Source: Ichthyosporea sp. XGB-2017a
Taxonomy: Eukaryota > Opisthokonta > Ichthyosporea
Direction: 5' to 3'
Length of the DNA: 64,000 bases
NCBI GenBank assembly: GCA_002811675.1
Contig: PDIM01010323.1
Location: 62,001 to 126,000 of the forward strand
The notes beneath the pieces are model-generated. The model had not been told where the DNA came from and did not search any database. It saw only the letters and a program-made list of their open reading frames with translations. This document shows, one piece after another, positions 1 to 10,673 of the stretch (positions within the stretch are counted from its first letter, which is position 1; each line of letters begins with the position of its first letter). The translations under genes were made by a program, and so were the position numbers.

Positions 1-360
1 CCAAATGTAAGTAAACACATTGAAAATGAGGGAAGCAAATCACTCGTAGACTGTTACCCAGATTCTTGCAACGTAGATCCAGTAGTGGCAAAAGAACTAG
101 AAGAAATCGAAGCCAAATATGCATTGTATCCATCGACGAGTGAACAAAAGAATGAAAGAAGAAGAAAGAGAGCTGAACAGCTTCGGCAGATGAAGGAATT
201 AGAATTAAAAGCGGGGAGGGAACAACGAATCCTCGCTCGAGCTCGAAGAAAATCGAATCCGTACACTAAGATTACTGAATCCAACAACTCCATATCTACA
301 GCAGGTAAAAAAGTTGTGTGGAAGAGGCCCTTAGTAGAAAAATACACTTTCACAGCATGA
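1..360 (+). CDS. C-terminal part of an unidentified charged protein (5' cut by window edge)
   Basis: The frame is open from base 1 to the TGA at 358-360 and has no ATG inside the window, so only the C-terminal part of the gene is present. The last ~90 residues are very rich in Glu, Arg and Lys, with a probable helical segment (EQKNERRRKRAEQLRQMKE) and a basic stretch (ARARRKSNPY) before the C-terminus. A strong donor-like GTAAGT at 7-12 means the first bases could be intronic; this cannot be decided without the upstream sequence. An AATAAA at 367-372 follows the stop directly. It converges with the next gene, 56 bp between stops. I do not recognise the family. Confidence 0.6.
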   Translation, partial: PNVSKHIENEGSKSLVDCYPDSCNVDPVVAKELEEIEAKYALYPSTSEQKNERRRKRAEQLRQMKELELKAGREQRILARARRKSNPYTKITESNNSISTAGKKVVWKRPLVEKYTFTA

Positions 361-366
361 CTCAGC

Positions 367-372
367 AATAAA
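367..372 (+). terminator. Poly(A) signal AATAAA
   Basis: AATAAA begins 7 bp after the stop of the first gene; a T-rich run follows at about 398-418. Confidence 0.6.
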
Positions 373-416
373 GAGAAGAATTGGCAGAAAGTTCTTCAAT
401 TTTTTTTTTTTCCTTT

Positions 417-3400
417 TTATTCGAGATCATCTGGTCCGACGGGTACAACCGGATCACTACCCGACTGTATACCAGGCTGGTAGAACGAACATCCATCCCA
501 AGTTAGATCCAAAATGAGACTGGGAAATATCGTACTACATACTTCTCGAACATCTCCAGTAAAATTATTGTTACGAAAATCACCTTGACGGAGAGAATAA
601 AGGCTCGAAAACACCAGGGAATCCATTGAGGTGTTATTGACCACCTGCACCACGTCTCGAATAAAAAATAAACTAGGAAACTCTGCCTTTTGAAGCTTTG
701 TGCAGTTTACTATTACAATTTTGGGCGTGATTGGTGCTCCAAACTCATCAACGCATATCAGCCCGTCACCAGTAAAGACATTGCGCTGGGATGAACACGC
801 CCGTGCCACACTCTTGTCTGTTGACAAAGGAAGAACTACAGAATCAATTGTTTGCAAAAAATCGAATCCAATGGAGGTTAAATTTGCATTATTATTCAGA
901 AACAGCATCGAAAGGGTAATCAGTTTTGGAAAATTTATCTTTCCTAACCTACGATTGTGAGACACAATAAGATCACCATGCCCTATCGTAAGATTGTCTG
1001 TTTTAAGCTCAATGAGATTGTCGTTAAACATCACGTGAAAGGCCCCGTTCAATAAATACTCAGTGAATGTTGCAGGGGGGACCGGTCGCGATGGTAGTGG
1101 ATTGAAAAGACTATTTTGGTATTTATAGGAGCTAAAGCCACTCCCAGCGATACCATCCCCGCCTATTACTCCAGTGGCTGCCCCTGTATTTACAAAGCTA
1201 TGATAAATGTTCGTGTAGAAGAGAGATGTGAGTTTCGGCAATCGCACGGTCAATAAATTGGTATTATTTGATATGATTATGCGATTGGCCCTTTTGAGAT
1301 TCGGGAATTCTAGTTCCCTTAGACTTATGCAACCCAATACTACAATAGACCCTTCCACCAATTGTGGTAGATTGATTTTTTGTAGATACATATTGAACTG
1401 TGCATTGAGTAAGCCAACATACTTCAGTTGCGGCAAGTCTAGCGTTACCAAATTATATAGCATATCAAAATACCCCCAATGAACAACACTTTTCAGTGAT
1501 GAAAGATCAATGTTCTCGGCATAGGGATTTCGGGATATAATCAAAGTGAGTACTATGGATAGCTTTGGAAATAGTACATCCACGAGAGAAAAATTGTCTT
1601 CAATCGAAATTTCTAACGGTGTGACAATGTTTGTAATGTTGATTCCTTTCAATCCCAAGTTGCTGCTAATTGTCAATTGTCCAACTTTATCCAATTTCGG
1701 AAAATTAATGTATCCATTGCTCCCGCATATTCCGTAGGTGTTTTCTTTGAATACTATCTCCTTTACCTCTTTGAGACTATCAAACGCAATGTCACAAGCC
1801 TTCAGACAGCGTTGGAAAGAGATGAAAGAAGCGCTTTCCAATTTCCGAAAAAGTAAGTTGTGCGGGAGGTCAGTTGATTTGAAAACAATCGATTCGACGC
1901 TTACGGCTAACGGAAATGACAGGAACTCCATTCTCATTTTCGAAAATTTTAGTAGCGAACCCTTGACGACATTGAATACAAAAGACCTTACACTAGGATT
2001 CTCCATCATAATGAAAGAATTGATTGATTCTATCTCATTCCCAAAATCTATAATTTCGAGTCTTGTATTGTTGTATATAGCTATCTGTGACTTAGGACTG
2101 GCTGCCCTTAGCATAGGCACGCCAATTTCAACAAGAAATGGGTTGTTGCTTATATTGAAATCACCCATGAATGTCACATTTTTGAATAATACTCGTTCAA
2201 TCCTCGAGTTCGACATGGCGATATTTGATAGTACAGTTGTAAAACCACTAAACACCACATTGCACTTAGGCTTGCACAAGAGGCTAAGTTTTTCAAGAAA
2301 TAGAAAGAAATTGTTAGCCAATGGCTGTTACACATTTACAAAATAACTGCACTCACTGCTCGTGAACTTACACATTCTTATATATTTCGCTATTTAAATC
2401 AAGAGAATCTGTCACTTTGCACAGGTCTTCGTTTGAAGGGCTAATGTAAAATGTCACGGCCCCATTACCGTCCGTTTCATTCCTTATCAACCTCCTTTTC
2501 TCATTACACAGTTCCTTATTATCATCATCTGCATACATGCAAAATACATATTTGGTGAATACATATATAGCTTCTACAAAATCTGCAACCCACTTTTTGA
2601 CCTCTTACCTATACTATAATATAAGTAAAGAATTGATGCTAGGGCTGTGCATATAAGCAACACAATCAAAACCAGAAAGCATATGCGCCGAGCCTTTCTT
2701 TTTTTCTCATACAAGCGCAGCCGCCTCTCTAGGTCATCCTTGAATGCCTTCACCGCGATGTCATGATCGGCAAACACTTCCCATTCCCTCAATTCCCCCT
2801 CCTCTTCCTCTTCCTCTTTCCCAATATATTCGAAAAAAACGGAATCTTCCTTTGCGAGCCCTTCAAAAAAATTCCTCTGTTGAAGTTGTTCTATGATATC
2901 AATTCTCCACCCACTATTTTCATCGTACGCCCGTCGTTTAGAGTCTTCAAGGCTTTCTCTAGGGATATCTGAAATGCTCAAGCTTAAACGATTAAGAATT
3001 CAACAGCCCATATGATAAGTACAAACCTTACATGCAAAAAATAACGATATATATTCATATTCATACACAGTACATACTTTTCGATTGCAAAATCATCTCC
3101 TTCATCTTTGCCTTCAGAAGAAGAAATAGTCCCCTTTTTCCCAAACAAGCCTTTTATGTTAAGATTAAATCTGGTACCTTTGTCGTGCTCCGATTCGGCT
3201 TCCTGTTGCAAAAGCAAATCTATATTAGCAAAAACGTCGAGACTATTCAACAAATCAACAAATGCCCGCTAATCTACGTACCTCATACCCACTGCCCTTT
3301 GTGGTCTCAACTTGCTGCTCTTCTTCTGTCTCATTATTTCCCCTCCCACTCACACCACCCTCATTCGGTTGCATAATCCTTAGCCTAGGCAGTAAGGGTC

Positions 3401-3419
3401 CTTTCTTAGCCTTCTTCAT
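417..3419 (-). CDS. Type II membrane protein with receptor-L/LRR-like ectodomain
   Basis: Five exons on the minus strand are inferred: 3419-3282, 3202-3078, 2982-2609, 2528-2374 and 2324-417, giving about 899 residues. The joins keep frame; the last uses a GTGTAAG donor and a 49-nt intron, so it is the least certain. The N-terminal ~187 residues are hydrophilic, with a Glu run and a basic cluster (KKRKARR). A 23-residue membrane segment follows (about 188-210), so a cytosolic N-terminus is predicted. The remaining ~690 residues are irregular leucine/isoleucine-rich repeats with many N-glycosylation sequons (for example NISNNP, NNTNL), resembling receptor L-domain/Ecm33-type repeats. There is no N-terminal signal peptide. 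A surface or cell-wall role is inference. It starts divergently from NDUFAF1. Confidence 0.7.
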
Positions 3420-4083
3420 AACGTCCACTATATAGACCACGCTTATTTATGCCTACTTTCATGTGCCCATTGATTGATAGCCTAAAGTCTTTCTTTGGGT
3501 AAAGAATGCCTGCAGTTAGTACGACATAGATTTTCCTCCTGCATTAAGAGACACTGCTAGTCCAAATCAATCATCCAGTCGGTTTACAAACATGACCTTG
3601 AATGGAATAGCGCTTTACGTCTCTAGGGTGGGAATGATAAACAAAAGGTACACACTCCTACTATACAAAGACTGATAGACAATAGCTAGATATGCCCTTC
3701 GCAGTGCCTGGATGGTGCTGTACAATATCAAATCCAAATCCCCTCTCCTACAAGCTGGTCCCTTCATTTAGCGGCAACCCCGGCTTATAAATTAGGCGCT
3801 GCGCCACAGTCACAGCTGTGTCCAGTACTGCCGTCTAGTCGTATTACAATTCTGCGGCAGCAGCTGCTGTATTATATCGTAGGGCTAGGGGTGTGCAGTG
3901 TGACTCCTGCAGCTGGTGACTGGTGCGAAGTGGGAGCAGCACAGCTGTTCAGTGTTTTTATTATTCTCTTCAGCTGCCAAGCTTAGCCCTACTCTGACTC
4001 TTTAACTTGCTTCGAGATTAATTCAAGAAGAGAGATTTCAAGTCCTAGTGAGCACCACGACTGAAATTTTGCATTTAGGTATT
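3420..4083. promoter_or_regulatory. Divergent promoter region, LRR protein / NDUFAF1
   Basis: No convincing coding sequence lies here. It holds five CAGCTG palindromes within 164 bp (3813, 3861, 3910, 3942, 3971), a telomere-like TAGGGCTAGGGG at 3880-3891, and a reverse half-site TTAGCCCTA at 3983-3991. This is the densest E-box cluster in the window. The boundaries are simply the two start codons. Confidence 0.5.
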
Positions 4084-4811
4084 ATGAGAGGCAAATTTTC
4101 AACCCTTGGATCCAAGGTGAAGCAAGGTATGTTGAGGCGTCCGAGGAGTTTGTCTTCTGTGTTTGTTGAATGACGTATTTCTAAATTGTTAAATCTTCTT
4201 ATCTTCTGCTTGGAAAACTAGCCTTTTTCACATTTCCGAGAAATGATCCTTTTAAACCGATTGAGCCCTTTAGGAAAGTTGTGAATTTCGGAAAACCCGA
4301 TGAGCTTAAAAAGTGGATTACTACATCGGATAAATCTGTTGGGGGGTTTTCGGAGTGTGGGCTTGTGTTTGATGATGACCAGAAATTCACGTCTTTTACT
4401 GGAAATTTGTCAACAAAAACGGGAAAGGGAATGCATCGTAGTGGGTACTGCGCGATTCGATCAAGGTCCTTGCCTTGGAACGCTTGGGGTGGTAATGTTT
4501 ACGATTTTTCAGCGTATTCGAAACTTGTGCTAGATGTTCGGGGTGACGGAAGAACTTATGTTTTCAATTTAAAATCTGAAGGTCTCCTGCAAGAGGATTT
4601 ATTTCAGCAGTTTGTTTATACAAGAGGGGGCCCAGAATGGGAACAAATTGAGCTTCCCTTCAAAGATTTCCTTCTCACATATCGCGGCTATCTTCAAAAC
4701 GAACAAACGTTCATTAATCTGTCCAAAGTCCAAAACTTTGGGTTGACCGTTAATGATGGTATTGATGGACCCTTCAAGCTTGATATACGTCAAATTTCTT
4801 TGAAAAAGTAG
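4084..4811 (+). CDS. NDUFAF1: Complex I intermediate-associated protein 30 (NDUFAF1/CIA30)
   Basis: Two exons (4084-4126, 4222-4811; 95-nt intron GTATGT...CTAG) encode 210 residues. Nearly the whole protein is the CIA30 domain: an FGKPDELKKW start, then VGGFSE, WGGNVYDFSAYSKLVLDVRGDGRTY-type strands and a PFKDF segment, typical of the galactose-binding-like fold. The family chaperones assembly of mitochondrial respiratory complex I. The first ~20 residues (MRGKFSTLGSKVKQAFFTF) are basic and hydrophobic and could act in targeting. AATAAA follows at 4832-4837. The gene converges on NUBP1 with 60 bp between stops. Confidence 0.9.
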
Positions 4812-4831
4812 CATTGGTGGGTTTCAGTAGC

Positions 4832-4837
4832 AATAAA
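4832..4837 (+). terminator. Poly(A) signal of NDUFAF1
   Basis: AATAAA 20 bp after the NDUFAF1 stop, inside the 60-bp gap to the convergent NUBP1 stop. Confidence 0.6.
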
Positions 4838-4871
4838 TATACCGATGTAAAATAGAATGAGAGTGAAGCAT

Positions 4872-5849
4872 TTATTTATTCTCGCAAAAGTAAGTGATTT
4901 GTTTAATAATTGACTCGTACGCTTTTGTGGCTGGAGAATCGGGAACTTCTGAAACAAATGATTTTCCTTCATCGCAAGAGCGTCCAATACGTGGATCCAA
5001 AGGAATTGCACCCAGGTAAGGAATGTCCATGTCAATAGCTAGCTGTGCAGCACCTCCTGTAGACGGTGGAAATATACGCGAAGAATGCTTACATTTTGGA
5101 CAAACAAACATGCTCATATTTTCTACAATTCCAATAATAGGTAACCCAACTTTGCGGCAAAAGTTGACCTCTTTTCGCACATCAATCAGGCTTACTTCTT
5201 GTGGTGTTGTTACAAGAATTGCGCCATCAACATGTGAAGTGCTCAAATACTGCGAAACAGACAAATGTTCGTCAGAGGTACCAGGAGGTGTGTCAATAAC
5301 CAAATAGTCTAGCCCACCCCAATCAACATCTTTCAAAAACTGTTTGATGATCCCATTCTTTTTAGGCCCGCGCCAAATAACCGCTTCATCCGGATTATTA
5401 AGCAAAAATCCAACAGACATGACTGCTAAGTTGTCATCAACATACACGGGTGACCATCCTGAACCTGAATGGTGAACTTGTTCTCCTTCGCATCCCATCA
5501 CTTTTGGAATAGACGGACCACATATATCTACATCAAGTACACCCACCTCTCGAGTTTCCTCATTCGCCAACCCAAATGACAATTGGGCAGAAAAAGTTGT
5601 CTTTCCCACCCCCCCTTTTCCCGATAGTACCAAAAGCTTGTGTTTAACACCACTAAGCCTTTCCTTCACTTCTTCAACAGCAGGATCAGGCCCTTTAGGC
5701 GTAGCTGCTGCACATATACTTTGATTGGGGCATCCAGCACATGCACTTGCTTTTCCTGCATCTTCACTGCCTGTTCCGGGGCAATGCTCGTTTGCATCTT
5801 CAGGCACTTCCTGGTCATTTCCTGAAACTCTGTCTTCTTTTACGTTCAT
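4872..5849 (-). CDS. NUBP1: Cytosolic Fe-S assembly P-loop ATPase NUBP1/Nbp35
   Basis: A single exon encodes 325 residues from the first ATG at 5849; the open frame extends 11 codons further upstream without an ATG. The N-terminal cluster-binding cysteines have the Nbp35 arrangement C-x13-C-x2-C-x5-C (CPGTG...[11 protein letters not shown]), which separates it from Cfd1/NUBP2. A deviant Walker A ([10 protein letters not shown]) follows, then the DIDICGPS-type switch ([11 protein letters not shown]) and a C-terminal CPKC pair that binds the bridging 4Fe-4S cluster in the Nbp35-Cfd1 scaffold. It belongs to the cytosolic iron-sulfur assembly pathway. It shares a divergent promoter with SEC63. 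Confidence 0.95.
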   Translation of the reverse strand: MNVKEDRVSGNDQEVPEDANEHCPGTGSEDAGKASACAGCPNQSICAAATPKGPDPAVEEVKERLSGVKHKLLVLSGKGGVGKTTFSAQLSFGLANEETREVGVLDVDICGPSIPKVMGCEGEQVHHSGSGWSPVYVDDNLAVMSVGFLLNNPDEAVIWRGPKKNGIIKQFLKDVDWGGLDYLVIDTPPGTSDEHLSVSQYLSTSHVDGAILVTTPQEVSLIDVRKEVNFCRKVGLPIIGIVENMSMFVCPKCKHSSRIFPPSTGGAAQLAIDMDIPYLGAIPLDPRIGRSCDEGKSFVSEVPDSPATKAYESIIKQITYFCENK

Positions 5850-6376
5850 AGTTATTTCAACAAGAGCGTAAAAAAAGCCCAACAGGAGTACTTAAAAATG
5901 TTAATAAATAAAATGTGTATGTTTGTGCTAATCCTCTGAGAAGCTATTTCAGAATCAAATCCAGTGCACTGTGTAACTAATCTAACCAATCTGAACTCGA
6001 GCTAGAGAGACCAACCAGTCAATGAGCGGGGCACCAGCTGGAGTAATAAAAATTATTATGTCATCAAATTATATTATTGTGGGGTTAAGGGTTTGCACTA
6101 TAACTGTTGTCCCTTCCTGAATAGCCAGCCATCCATGCATCCCTCATGTACCAGTACGTCATAGAGTACCCTCCTCTACTCTCCCGTTGCCCAAGTCTAT
6201 TATACTACATAGACTGTACTTACTAAAATCCCTGAACCAACCACAATAGATAGCAGTTACTCGCTTGCTGTGTGTGTGTGCTGTGATTGATCCTTTTCCT
6301 ACCTGTTATAGCCGAGAATCTCTTGACTTCATATTTTTGTCCCGTAAAGTGTTTTATTGTCTACTGAACAGTCGCC
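5850..6376. promoter_or_regulatory. Divergent promoter region, NUBP1 / SEC63
   Basis: Non-coding. It carries CAGCTG at 6035-6040, an AT-rich stretch (AATTATTATG near 6050) and a telomere-like GGGGTTAAGGG at 6081-6091, about 230 bp from the NUBP1 start and 285 bp from the SEC63 start. Confidence 0.45.
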
Positions 6377-8512
6377 ATGGGTAGGGAGTTCGAATATGAC
6401 ACCAGTGGCATGACAAGCTACCTTTTTGTCATGTCGGTGCTGACTCTCTATCTTGTCCCTGCGACGTTGTCTTATGTCGGGGCTTATCTTAATCCAGAGA
6501 TAGAATTAGATGACGATCCTTCTTTTTTAACGATCGATGAGGATCAATCATCTTCTCCCATTTTGAAAAAGAGGGTAAAAAAGAAATTGGAAATCAAAAA
6601 GAGATTCATCTTTTTTGTCTGCTGCTGGATTCTGCTGATCTACTTATCTTGGCAGTTTAGTGGGGTCGAGTACACGTATGAGGAATACGATCCTTATTCA
6701 ATCCTTGGCCTAGACCAGGGCGCAAGCCAAGCCCAAGTTCGAAAACAATATAGGGAGCTAAGTAAAATTTACCATCCAGATAAAAATCAGGGAGATGCAG
6801 AAGCCGAAGCAAAGTTTGTTGATATTGCGAAAGCCCATGCAACTCTGACCGATCCTGTTACAAAAAAAAATTGGGAAGAATTTGGTCATCCTGACGGAAA
6901 ACAAGCAATCACATTTGGCATTGCCCTGCCTTCGTGGATTGTGGACGAAAATTATCGTTACTTAGTTCTTGCATGCTACTGCTTGGTATTTTTAGTTGCT
7001 ATGCCAATATGTGTTGGTATCTGGTGGTCACATTCCAAAAAATATGCCGCCGACCAGGTTCTGATGTCTACGTCATATCTATATTACACCTTCGTTACTC
7101 CGAATATGTCTGTTAAAAAAGTCATTGCTCTATTGGGCGCCTCTGCAGAATTCAACGAAGAGCTTCCGCTGAAAAAGAGTGATAACGAAGATATTCCTAA
7201 TATTCAGAAGCTACTTCCGGAAAAGTTTGAAAAGACAAAGTTTACGCATCCATATTGCATCAAAGCCAAAACGCTTCTTCATGCCCATATTAACCGGATT
7301 GAGGATATGTCGGCCCAAGCTCTAGAAGATAAAGCTTTTATTGTTAAGAAGTCTCAGAAACTTCTTCAAGCAATATTGAATATGGCCTTTCATAAAAGGT
7401 GTTTGAATACTGCCATCCACTGTATGGAAGTAAATCAAATGATTGTCCAGGCAATGTGGGATGTTCATTCGCCGTTGCTACAATTGCCCTATGTAACGCC
7501 GGGCATGCTGAGGCATTTCGTTAGCAAAAAGAAAAACATTAGAAGCATGTATGACCTCATGATGGTAGATGAAGAAGACCGTAGAAGCTTACTTCGAAAT
7601 ATGACTGACCGTGAATATGATTTGGCTATTCAAGTGCTTAACAAATACCCTATGGTTGATCTCAATTACACATGCAAAGTGATGGATGAGGATAAAGTGA
7701 CCGCGGGGTCCACTGTAACAGTGAAAGTTAATCTTAAGAGGATATCGGGAATGGAAAACATTAGAAAGGCAAGAGAAGGAAGTTTGAGCTCGAAATCTGA
7801 TTCATTTGAATATTTGGATAAAAGCTTGCTCAATGAAGATGCCAATTCTCCGGACATCAAGGTGAGAAAGGTTAGAAAGGGAAACAAGGTTATAGTGAAG
7901 CGAGTTAGTGTTAGCAAGAACGGTAGGGAAGAAACGTCGGAAACCTTGCTGGATGAAAAAGATGACGCTGTGTGTGCTGCTGATGATCTTGGTGCAAATA
8001 GTGTCGAGACATCTGATACAGAAGATGACAAAAAGAAAGTTGTTGAATACGTAGAGGATGATGATGCCGAATGGGAGAGGCTTCAAGCCGATATTAAGAG
8101 AAAGAAGATTCTTGAAGACCTTAAAATCGCTACTCACAAAGTATATTCTCCGTACTTTCCGGTTTCGAAAACAGAATCATGGTGGGTTTTTGTGGGTGAT
8201 GCAAAAAGCAATTTGGTGCTCACCCCGATCCAGCGTGTCGACGACCTTGAAGAAACCAAAAGTTTGGATTTGCACTTCGTTGCACCCCCGAAAGAGGGAC
8301 ATTATACTTTTATTATATTTTTGATGTCAGATTCTTATTTTGGCGCTGACCAAAAGCAAACTTTAAAAATTCATGTTCACAAAGCAGAACCCATTGAAGA
8401 GCTTCCCCCTCTTAGCGATTCCGAAAGCTCTGATGAAGATGATGATGATGTTAGCTTAGACTCGGGGGCCCAACTGGAAAAGGAAAATGATGTTGACTTC
8501 GACTCAGAGTAA
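6377..8512 (+). CDS. SEC63: Translocation protein SEC63 (ER J-domain protein)
   Basis: An intronless gene for 711 residues starts at GCCATGG. Membrane segments lie near residues 13-36, 73-92 and 193-214. A J-domain sits between the second and third (YDPYSILGLD..., HPD at about 133-135), placing it in the ER lumen as in known Sec63, where it recruits BiP. The cytosolic Sec63/Brl domain follows, interrupted by an acidic/basic insert at about 460-560. The C-terminus is a Ser/Asp/Glu-rich acidic tail (SDSESSDEDDDD), the kind that binds Sec62 after CK2 phosphorylation in other species. Length fits the family (yeast 663, human 760). AATAAA at 8545. Confidence 0.95.
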   Translation: MGREFEYDTSGMTSYLFVMSVLTLYLVPATLSYVGAYLNPEIELDDDPSFLTIDEDQSSSPILKKRVKKKLEIKKRFIFFVCCWILLIYLSWQFSGVEYTYEEYDPYSILGLDQGASQAQVRKQYRELSKIYHPDKNQGDAEAEAKFVDIAKAHATLTDPVTKKNWEEFGHPDGKQAITFGIALPSWIVDENYRYLVLACYCLVFLVAMPICVGIWWSHSKKYAADQVLMSTSYLYYTFVTPNMSVKKVIALLGASAEFNEELPLKKSDNEDIPNIQKLLPEKFEKTKFTHPYCIKAKTLLHAHINRIEDMSAQALEDKAFIVKKSQKLLQAILNMAFHKRCLNTAIHCMEVNQMIVQAMWDVHSPLLQLPYVTPGMLRHFVSKKKNIRSMYDLMMVDEEDRRSLLRNMTDREYDLAIQVLNKYPMVDLNYTCKVMDEDKVTAGSTVTVKVNLKRISGMENIRKAREGSLSSKSDSFEYLDKSLLNEDANSPDIKVRKVRKGNKVIVKRVSVSKNGREETSETLLDEKDDAVCAADDLGANSVETSDTEDDKKKVVEYVEDDDAEWERLQADIKRKKILEDLKIATHKVYSPYFPVSKTESWWVFVGDAKSNLVLTPIQRVDDLEETKSLDLHFVAPPKEGHYTFIIFLMSDSYFGADQKQTLKIHVHKAEPIEELPPLSDSESSDEDDDDVSLDSGAQLEKENDVDFDSE

Positions 8513-8544
8513 GAAGTTATCATTTTTGGTGTTAGTTTTGTTGC

Positions 8545-8550
8545 AATAAA
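8545..8550 (+). terminator. Poly(A) signal of SEC63
   Basis: AATAAA 32 bp after the SEC63 stop and 36 bp before the end of the convergent MCMDC2 frame. Confidence 0.6.
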
Positions 8551-8585
8551 CTTAGTATTGTAAGAGTTTAGTTTTGTATGTTTCT

Positions 8586-10673
8586 CTATTCTTCTACAGC
8601 AATGTTTGTTTTGACATTCTTGTGAAGGTTGTGTATTTGTTTCTCAATGCAATATATGTCTATATTTAAGACATAGCAGGTTTCCTTTGTTTCTGTGGGG
8701 AATGAAGATACGTCAATTGGTGTGGAGACAGAGTGAAGAAGAGCCCTGCCAGTTTTGGCCTTCAAACTCATGTCGAAGATGTATATGGCGACAATTGCAT
8801 CCAGCTTGGATACAGAGTCTCGTAAAAATAACTTTGCATGCGCCTTGCTAGTTTTTATCATAGTTGCGAGACCAGAACTTGGGCAGTTTGACAGGTTATT
8901 CCCCTCGCATCGTAGCTTGCGACTTATCAAGAAAAACTGGTTCATAAGATCCAAGCTCTCTTTGCCAAGGGCACACCCCTGCGAAGCTACTGAGGATAAT
9001 TTTGTTTTAAACTTCAAAACGCTGTCGTTTTCCTGTAGGAGAGGGCTTACTTCCGAATGAAGAAGAAAGATTAGCTCTTTGGCGTCTATTTCATTCGCGG
9101 AGATACATATTTCAAAATTATCCCATTCATTTGTTCCATGTGATGTTTTAAACGTTTCGGACCCTTTTGAAGATCCTACCAAAAGTGATGTGTGGCAGCT
9201 CCCAGGTTGGTATGATGGACGAATTTCATCTCTGGCAGCATTTGCAAACACTCTCGCCCAATGCATTGTCAACACGTTAAACAATTTTTCATACTCTCCT
9301 TTCAACAAATGATTACCAAAAGGAATGCATAAAAAAGGGTGGCTAAAAACTTCCCCGGCAAAAACCCGAGAGCCGCCTTTAGATGAAAATTTTCGCGGAA
9401 GAAGGCTCGCAGGAAACTTTCCCATACATACTGCAGTATGCCCGTCTAGAAACAAACTGCATAAAAGCTTTGAGACATGGAATAGTATGTTTGTATCTTC
9501 CATCAACAGTAGTATACTGATAGCCCCATTTAGAGCTGGGGAACAAAAGTGGGAATCTTTCAACAAACAGCATGATTCTGAGGGCCCCCCAGCAAGATAG
9601 CTTAACATAATAAAGAAGCTCAAAGTTCGGAAACATTGTAATTTCGCAAAATCGGGTATTAATATCGAATACATTTCGTGCAATAGAGAGGTGTGAGTGT
9701 TGTATTCTTTTAAAAGAGAAACAAAAGGAGTCACTTTGCTGTATGACAATACTTCATATGTACTTTGACATTTTCTTATAACAGTTCGACCATCTAAAAA
9801 GTTCTTAGTTGTATCTATATGTACTTTTTTTCTGCATATAACCTTAACGTACTCTCCAAGGACAATTTTGCCTTGTGGGATTGATATTTCAAATGTTATG
9901 CTACAGTTGCGGTGATTTTCAAGGGTACCAGCGCCCTGAACAAATAATTCAAACTTTTGCCTTAATGCAACATGTGTTAAACTAGGGTCATCCTTGGTAG
10001 CACCTCCACAGAAAGAGCATACATACGCGTCCCTTTCAGCATTGTCGATGTATTGCGAGTTGCCTGGGCATTCAGGCTGCACGCAATGACTGAAGCTTTT
10101 TGCCTGAAAGGTCTCGGTGTTTGATATATTGCTAATGACCCCAGTGCTGTAAAAGAGAGAGGGTACCCGGCGTTCGAAGTTTTTCCATCCTCCAAGAGGA
10201 GTGATGTAATTCTCCAAACAGAGCTGCGGTATGTCCGGAAAACTGAGAATTTCAAGCGTGAAATTGACTTGATTTATAGATTGAATAGGGATTTCATTTT
10301 CATGAGGCAAGACTATATATTCATAGTAAATAACTTTGAGCAAATGGATACATCTTTCAAAGTGGTAAATTAAAAAATCTCCAAGAGAAGGTGCAATGTT
10401 CAGAAGCAAGGCAACGTCGATTTCTAATGAAACTGGAACGAAAGGAACAATATTATCATCTGCATTTCTTTTCGCTTCTACTTTTAATTCTTCTCTAAGC
10501 TGATCTCGATCAAATATCTTTAAATATACTTTTAATATTTGGTATGTAAAGGGCGTCTCACATTCAAACACAATAAATTTTGTTGAGATTCTTCCACTAT
10601 CAAGACGCCGTTTCACTCGTTTGTAGTATTCTGATTCATAGTTAGGTATAGTTTCTGTTTCTGATCTATCCAT
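8586..10673 (-). CDS. MCMDC2: MCM-domain protein 2 (MCMDC2), meiotic MCM-like factor
   Basis: A single exon encodes 695 residues (human 681). The N-terminal half has an MCM-type OB fold with a zinc finger, CVQPEC...CSFC, after the GVISNI segment that matches MCMDC2 GIVIAM. The AAA-like half lacks a usable Walker A: the equivalent stretch reads LLLMEDTNILFHVSKLL, as in known MCMDC2. The C-terminal KAHAKLFLRDSVSKLDAIVAIYIFDMSLKAKTG-like block aligns with the MCMDC2 lid (SEAHARLNLRNKV...). In mouse and in Drosophila mei-217/mei-218, this family supports meiotic recombination and crossing over. Its promoter carries an E2F-like site. SPO11 lies in the same window. Confidence 0.8.
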   Translation of the reverse strand: MDRSETETIPNYESEYYKRVKRRLDSGRISTKFIVFECETPFTYQILKVYLKIFDRDQLREELKVEAKRNADDNIVPFVPVSLEIDVALLLNIAPSLGDFLIYHFERCIHLLKVIYYEYIVLPHENEIPIQSINQVNFTLEILSFPDIPQLCLENYITPLGGWKNFERRVPSLFYSTGVISNISNTETFQAKSFSHCVQPECPGNSQYIDNAERDAYVCSFCGGATKDDPSLTHVALRQKFELFVQGAGTLENHRNCSITFEISIPQGKIVLGEYVKVICRKKVHIDTTKNFLDGRTVIRKCQSTYEVLSYSKVTPFVSLLKEYNTHTSLLHEMYSILIPDFAKLQCFRTLSFFIMLSYLAGGPSESCCLLKDSHFCSPALNGAISILLLMEDTNILFHVSKLLCSLFLDGHTAVCMGKFPASLLPRKFSSKGGSRVFAGEVFSHPFLCIPFGNHLLKGEYEKLFNVLTMHWARVFANAARDEIRPSYQPGSCHTSLLVGSSKGSETFKTSHGTNEWDNFEICISANEIDAKELIFLLHSEVSPLLQENDSVLKFKTKLSSVASQGCALGKESLDLMNQFFLISRKLRCEGNNLSNCPSSGLATMIKTSKAHAKLFLRDSVSKLDAIVAIYIFDMSLKAKTGRALLHSVSTPIDVSSFPTETKETCYVLNIDIYCIEKQIHNLHKNVKTNIAVEE

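Noticed and set aside
1738-2346. 202-residue open frame on the plus strand
   Set aside because: It is the antisense shadow of the LRR/receptor-L gene, with no independent homology or promoter.
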